NCBI RefSeq assembly: GCF_963966145.1
Contig: NC_091051.1
Span: 1,612,001-1,676,000, forward strand
DNA: 64,000 bases
Source: Tenebrio molitor
Lineage: Eukaryota; Arthropoda; Insecta; Coleoptera; Tenebrionidae
Direction: 5' to 3'
Shown: positions 58,514 to 64,000 of the stretch, piece after piece
How positions within the stretch are numbered: position 1 is the stretch's first letter
Layout: the number at the start of each line of letters is the position of its first letter
Notes under the pieces: model-generated
What the model was told of the DNA's origin: nothing
The model's database searches: none
What the model saw: only the letters and a program-made list of their open reading frames with translations
Position numbers and translations under genes: made by a program

Positions 58514-61500
58514 GTGCGTTGAAACCGTATCGTTCGGTGAAGAGATTCGTTATCGCGGTTTTTTACCCAATATGTTATCTCTCGTAAAATTCGCCGAAAG
58601 AATTTGGGAACATCTGGGAAAATACGAATCGAGTATGGAATTTACTAACCGAAGAAGTGTCAGTTTTACGACTTATTTACAGTCAACAATGTTACCTCTA
58701 ATTGGCGGTAATCACGTGACGAAACACTTAGCGTTTTATGGCTACCCTCATAATCCCCCATTACATGTTTTGCATAACCTTGCATTTTACGACTACAAAT
58801 TTTAATTGTTCCAACCGAGAATTTTTTTTAAAGATTAATCAACAGTGCAAATGCAGATTAGATAAGTTGTTTGTTCAAAGAAATGTCAGATGAATTGGGA
58901 CAAAGAAACGAATGAGTTAGATCCGACTGGACTAGTCAAAAGCACGCACTCGTGAATCATTATTTTTAATAACAGGATTTATCTCGTCCAATTTTCGTTT
59001 AAATAAATTAACAAACAAACATTGACACGACCAATTGGATGATATGGAAACGGTTAAACTAATCGGTAGCTCCCACGCAGCCATTCAAGTAGAAATGATT
59101 ACGAATTCCGAAAAATTATTTGACGATTTTTATGCGAAAGATTAACGCCAGATTAGATTCGGCGATAATTTTATCTTCTCACAACAATTGGAGTAACCTT
59201 GAAAAATAAAAAATTGTTGATGTTTCCTGCTCAAGAGGTGTCAGATCCGGAGACCCTGTTGGCCATTCTAGAAGTTTCAGTGCAGGAAATACCTGGATAC
59301 CGCAAGCGCGTAATGAGCGATTGCACCATCCGGTCGAAGACATAATAGTTCAGTTATCTTATTCCGAAAACAGAATAAAAGAATGTCGAGGAGAGGGGGT
59401 CGTAGGAAGAGTTGGAATTATCACAAATTCCAAAGTAATCGTCGATGATTGTTGTGTAAAAAATCCCGATAGATTATCCAGGTTTTTATAATGCGTCAAA
59501 TCTGGAGATCTAGTGACCACTCCTAGAGTTACCAGATCTAGGGATTTTGGCCACTCCCGGACTGTGCACCATCCGGTCGCAGCCTTCTAAAAAAGAATAA
59601 TGCAAGTGCATTCTCGGGGGACAGGGATATTTCGTGGGATTCAAATTTGTGTGGTCGATAATTCCCACTCACACGTTCACCTTTTAGGGGCGCGTTTCCT
59701 GGATCCAATAGGGACCATTTCTCGACCAATATCGACAGTTATGTCTGTTTAATGTTCCGTTTAAGCAAAAAATTGCCGCAGGGGTTTTGCTAATTTATTT
59801 CCTGTCTATTTATGGAGAGCTGCGACAGATTTATCTCCGTGAACGTCTTCTTTGTCAAAATCAAAAATGTCTGTCGTCACACGTCGTACGTTCAGCACTT
59901 TTGTCACATTGTCAGGTGGTGTTTTTCCCCCAGCGAAAAAATCTAATCTCAACATGTGCAATATCGGTCCAACCGCTTCACCTCACGTTTACCTCAACTT
60001 TTAAGAGCCCCCATAAATTCCAAACTTGGGGGTAGAGTGAATTTTAAGGGTGGGACTACAGCGGCGCGGTTATCGCAACGTCGCAGGTCACGGGACTAAC
60101 GTTGTTTCTCTTGTTTCAGGTAAGAAAGCGCAGAGCTTCACCCCCACACACCACACACTCGTAAAAGAAGATGAAGCCGTCGTAATACTTAGGCAAAATT
60201 AAAACCACCCCCAGGTGGAAACGGCACACGCCGCCGCCAGTTTATGTAGTATCCGTGGGCCGTAAAGGTGGATGTTATAAACTGCAATGCGCCATTTTAA
60301 GGGCAATTTATAGTATGGAAAGCAGCTGCGGCATAAAACCGCCGCCCCGGATAAATTATTAATCCGCCACTTACAGAAAAGTGTCCGAATTATCGACCCC
60401 CGCTCATTTTTAATTCCCCGGACTCCCGGATTTATCCGTTTTGATAGTTGGCGTCCTGCTGCTGCGACGAGTACATAATGCGGTGTCGTTAGAGATACTC
60501 GTTGCCGGACCGCAGCTGCGCCATCTTCGTGCGGTTCGTCCTGCATGTTAAGCGCGGGGGCGGCGAACCCCGCCGCCGCTTTTTCCCTAAATGAATAAGG
60601 ACCACTTCATAAATCTACCGAAAAGTAGTCATCCGGGGCCCGTGAAAAATTGCTCCTCGAATGTCGCCATAATAAACTTTAATCAAAGCGAGTGTCGCCA
60701 GTTTATAAAGTGACGTTCATTACTCAAATACAAGACGCGACGAAGTTTAATCGATACACGGAAAGCGTTTTAGGGAAAATTCGCCGCCGATAGGTGGTAG
60801 TTTCCGATTTTTGGGACGAGTATCTGGAAACTATTAGCGAGAGGGGAGGAGATAGTGTGGCAATCGGCGATAATGGCGACGTGGGAAATTTTTGAGGGGT
60901 CGCTTTGTCCGGACGTAATTTCCTTCCAGCCCAGGTCGTAAAATCTTCATCTGGACCGACGTCGTGTGAGCTGCGGCACCATTTTGTCGGAGCGTGATCG
61001 ATAAATCGCCCCTCGCCCACCTGGACAAAGTGACCGGTTATCAAAACACCATTACACTCGGAACAACTACAAACTAATCGCGTGCGAGGAAATAAATGGT
61101 CGCCGAACACGCCACCCGTCCGATCCAAATCGGAAAATATCTCCATCAGGAGCGGGAATTAAAATTGAACAATTTTCGTGGAATAAATTCCGGTTATCTG
61201 GAGCCCTCGCGCTTTCAATATTCATAAATCAGGTCGATTCGGGGGCTTTTATCGTGTTCTCAGCCGGACCATTGCTTTATGTATTGTAGTTATGATTAAT
61301 ACCTGAGCTAATTGCCTGGTTGTCCCCCTCTCGCCGTCCTTTCACGTTCCGGATATTAATTCCATAAATTACGGCTGCGCTGCGATCGCCACCGAATCGT
61401 TTATCTCCAAGAGGCAAGGCGAGAGGCAAGAAGTTGGTCCCCGGGCGAAGACATTGTCTACACTATTCAAAACGCGCACCGACCGAAACGTGATTAATAC

Positions 61501-64000
61501 GAATAGTTTGCGAAAATATTTTAATTGTCCTGTTCTAACGAGGACAATCACGCGGTCCGTTTGGCGCGAACAAGCGACGCATCCCGATTCGAAAAAGGGA
61601 ACGTTCAGAATTCGGAATCTTGGAGGGCCGCAATGCAGGCTTGACCGGAAAATTCGTCCGGATTTAAATAATTTTTCCGCGTCGAATCCGGTGGAAATTT
61701 ATTATCCCCCGCAATTATCACGATTTATTCGTCTGGTCGTGTTTTTTTATCGGCGCGGATTACGCGGCCAGCACTGCGACCGTTTTCGACTTTAATAACG
61801 GAGGAAAGGGCCGTATTCGCGTTTTAATTTTTCCATCCCCCGACGTCTTCTTTTGTGCCAGATTTAATACAGAGGCGGCGATGTTTTATTAAGCGATAGG
61901 TCTTTTTTGCGGGGAACGATTCCACCTCGTATATGAGCTATTTACTCAGACAAAAAACGCCAACAACGAGGATGAAGAAGTGCCATTAGGGCAAGAACGG
62001 AGCAGGTGCCGTTACGGGGCTAAGTATCAAGGATGGTGCTTAACCGCAGATGTGCAGTGCACTTTTTTCGACCTTATTTATTTATACGTGGAGCGGGGGC
62101 GGCGCGATATTCCGAATTAGCGCCCGCTCGAAGAGGGGACGCAGCCGAGTAACGATCACTTAGACTTTTCCTAACGAAATTAAGACGAGGACGGTCCAAT
62201 AGTGGCCGAAATAAATTATAACGAAGAGATAAAATTTTGCAAACGCACTTGCGGAAACGGAGATAAAGAGGATCGTTTCCGCTCCGGCGAGGCTTCGCCC
62301 CTTTTTCTCAACTGGTCCGTCATGTGACCTCGCATCGTTTTCGCATAATTATAGGAGGAAGGGTCCGGCGATAAAAAGATGCAACGGGACGTGCTCAACA
62401 TCACCATTCAAATGAAAAAGTTTTAGGAGTGCACTTTTTTGTTGGACGATTTGTGGTTCTCGAGCGATTTAAAAGCAAGTCTGAATTTAAGTTTGCAATA
62501 AAAAGACGGATTCTTGCACTAAAACAGTGGCGGAACGGTCGTCGCCGAGTAGTTTCACCCGAGTTTAAATTGGGGGATGGGGGCGGTTTCAGACTCGGAG
62601 TTCAGATTGGAAAAGATTCTCTGCCACCTGTTTATGCCGCCGAAGCGACTGTCTCGTAGCTGTGACGAATCGTTACGAATGGAAGATGGACTGTCACGAG
62701 GAGATGTATCTACGGGGTGAGCTTGAAAATTTCACGAATATTCTTCAGTTGAGGAATTTTTGTTTGATCAAAGCAGGAAAACTTGGTAGACAAATGTGCA
62801 ACAGGAGTAAAGTTCATTTTGGGAAATCTTTCAAAATTGTGACAGTCAATAGAAACAATTGGAGGGAAAATAATATTTTCAAAGTCTATGGAACGACTTG
62901 TACTTATACCGTGAGATCAAAAAAAAAATAAATTAGAGTTGACTGTGACCAAAAATTTCAGTTGGCAATTCGTTAAAATTTCAATTATCAGATGTCAGTC
63001 TTAAAAGTTAGGTTATTGATTTTGAGAACGTTGAAATCTTGATTTTCATAAAGGTGTGAATTATGTGTGACCTGTCGGTTGTAAAAGAATCACGAGGAGC
63101 TCCAATCGTATTTACGAACATAATGCTACTCTCTTCGCTTCATGTTTTCAAATGACCTTCGCAAACTCGGGACATCAATTAAATTGCAGTTATCAGTACA
63201 TAATTACTTGCATTAATTCGGGAATTGTGCCAGGCCTGTTTTTGAACATATCTGATGACATTTCTCTTCTCGATTTTTTTTTTATTTTCGATCTCACGGT
63301 AGCTTCTCCACTAGATTACATTTTTTTGAAAATTCACTGCTTAGAAAAAAGATTGAATTTTGAATTCTGACTCAGAAATACAAAGATTTGTTGTTAATTG
63401 TTTCACAACACAACTCCTCAAAAGATTCAATGTTTTGAATACGTTTCAGAATGTTTCCAGGTTTTAATCCTAACTTGGTTTAAAGAACTTCGTAGCTAGA
63501 AAATTTTTGAATTATTTACCTATCGCACCCTTTCCTATAATTTTCATTGCTCATTAAATTTTTCGACGTAGCGAACCGTCAATCATTGACTCATTCTCAC
63601 ACCAGCATTCGAAAAACGTTAGTTAAGGCCACGCCACACGGGCACCGCAGATTTTTTTTTTAATGAAATATGAACATAAATTCTGAAAGATTTACTAGTT
63701 GTAAAAAAATGCCCTTCACATTAAAAAATCTATATTGTGAATCGTAATGGGTGCTGCATCGGCGGAGACAGAGCACGTAATTGCGATTAAATTGCACGAG
63801 AACTACAAGCTGTAGGGTAAAAATACATTAAAGGTTTTTTATTTGAATTTTAATTCTGAGCATTTTCGTTCATTTACATTTTTACTCTGTTGGCCACCGT
63901 TCCTTAGATAATTGCAAAAAAACAATGCGGAAGGAGTTTTTGGGGTCGGAGTTCGCAGCCACGTCTTTAAAGGGGAAAACTCTCTCTCTCTATGGCCCAA
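58514..64000 (+). other. Long intron running off the right edge
   Basis: 5.5 kb with no supported exon. 59.2-59.6 kb carries two similar phrases (GCACCATCCGGTCG at 59325 and 59567), perhaps a decayed repeat. 60.2-62.4 kb is GC-rich and looks like conserved non-coding DNA with long chance frames. 62.7-64.0 kb is AT-rich. A recursive-splice-type motif lies at 60.12 kb. Confidence 0.4.
60101..60126 (+). promoter_or_regulatory. Putative recursive splice (ratchet) site, zero-length exon
   Basis: A strong polypyrimidine tract and acceptor (GTTGTTTCTCTTGTTTCAG) is followed directly by a strong donor (GTAAGA), with the junction between 60119 and 60120. A combined 3'/5' splice site with no exon is the signature of recursive splicing points in long insect introns. 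It lies on the strand and inside the presumed long intron of the gene containing the 58158 exon. Confidence 0.6.

Noticed and set aside
58514..58805. Continuation of the 58158 frame beyond the donor to 58805
   Set aside because: Coding bias drops sharply after GTGCGT at 58514 and the sequence becomes AT-rich. The donor is better supported, though an unspliced short form cannot be fully excluded.
59310..59600. Repeated GCACCATCCGGTCG phrase as a transposon pair
   Set aside because: Only one short word is shared. No terminal repeats or coding remnant are visible.

Overview
This window looks like nuclear DNA of an insect, most likely a beetle. Genes are split by short GT-AG introns of about 45-70 bp. 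Recognisable products include a mitochondrial ribosomal protein, a SOL/calpain-15 protease, a mitochondrial-clan P450, a heparanase, a Cys-loop chloride channel, insect odorant-binding proteins (OBPs) and an attacin. The species cannot be fixed from sequence alone. A tenebrionid-like beetle is my guess from the OBP/B1-type cluster and the satellite.

Layout. (1) Positions 1-9.35 kb hold about 29 near-identical ~325-bp satellite units that enter from the left and stop about 250 bp before the MRPL17 start codon. (2) 9.6-24.7 kb is a compact gene block: MRPL17 (+), the nine-exon sol/calpain-15 gene (+), a five-exon P450 (-) and a nine-exon heparanase (+). (3) 24.8-27.2 kb is intergenic DNA rich in small inverted-repeat elements. 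(4) 27.3-29.0 kb encodes a six-exon ligand-gated chloride channel subunit. (5) 29.3-39.8 kb is a six-gene OBP cluster, three genes on each strand, converging on a 1.6-kb gap. Each gene has its own TATA box, the exon plan is shared, and all six classical cysteines are present. An 0.8-kb foldback element sits inside it. (6) 41.3-42.1 kb encodes a small secreted Gly/Tyr/His-rich protein (-). (7) 43-64 kb is sparse. It holds two tRNA genes (Arg-ACG and an intron-containing Tyr-GTA), an attacin gene with a nearby decayed paralogue, a solo LTR, a mariner remnant, several foldbacks and a segmental duplication. Scattered through it are three well-formed coding exons that I read as the 5' part of a long gene running off the right edge. 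Two of those exons end in the same phase with the same split codon, as expected for alternative promoters feeding one downstream exon.

Most notable observations: a juxtaposed acceptor/donor (zero-length exon) near 60.12 kb that fits a recursive-splicing ratchet point in the long final intron; a solo LTR with a 4-bp target duplication; the attacin gene and pseudogene pair with a shared kappaB-like upstream motif; a segmental duplication that copied the splice acceptor of one of the long-gene exons; and higher-order structure in the satellite. All exon joins were worked out by hand from splice signals, reading phase and family resemblance. No transcript or database search was available.
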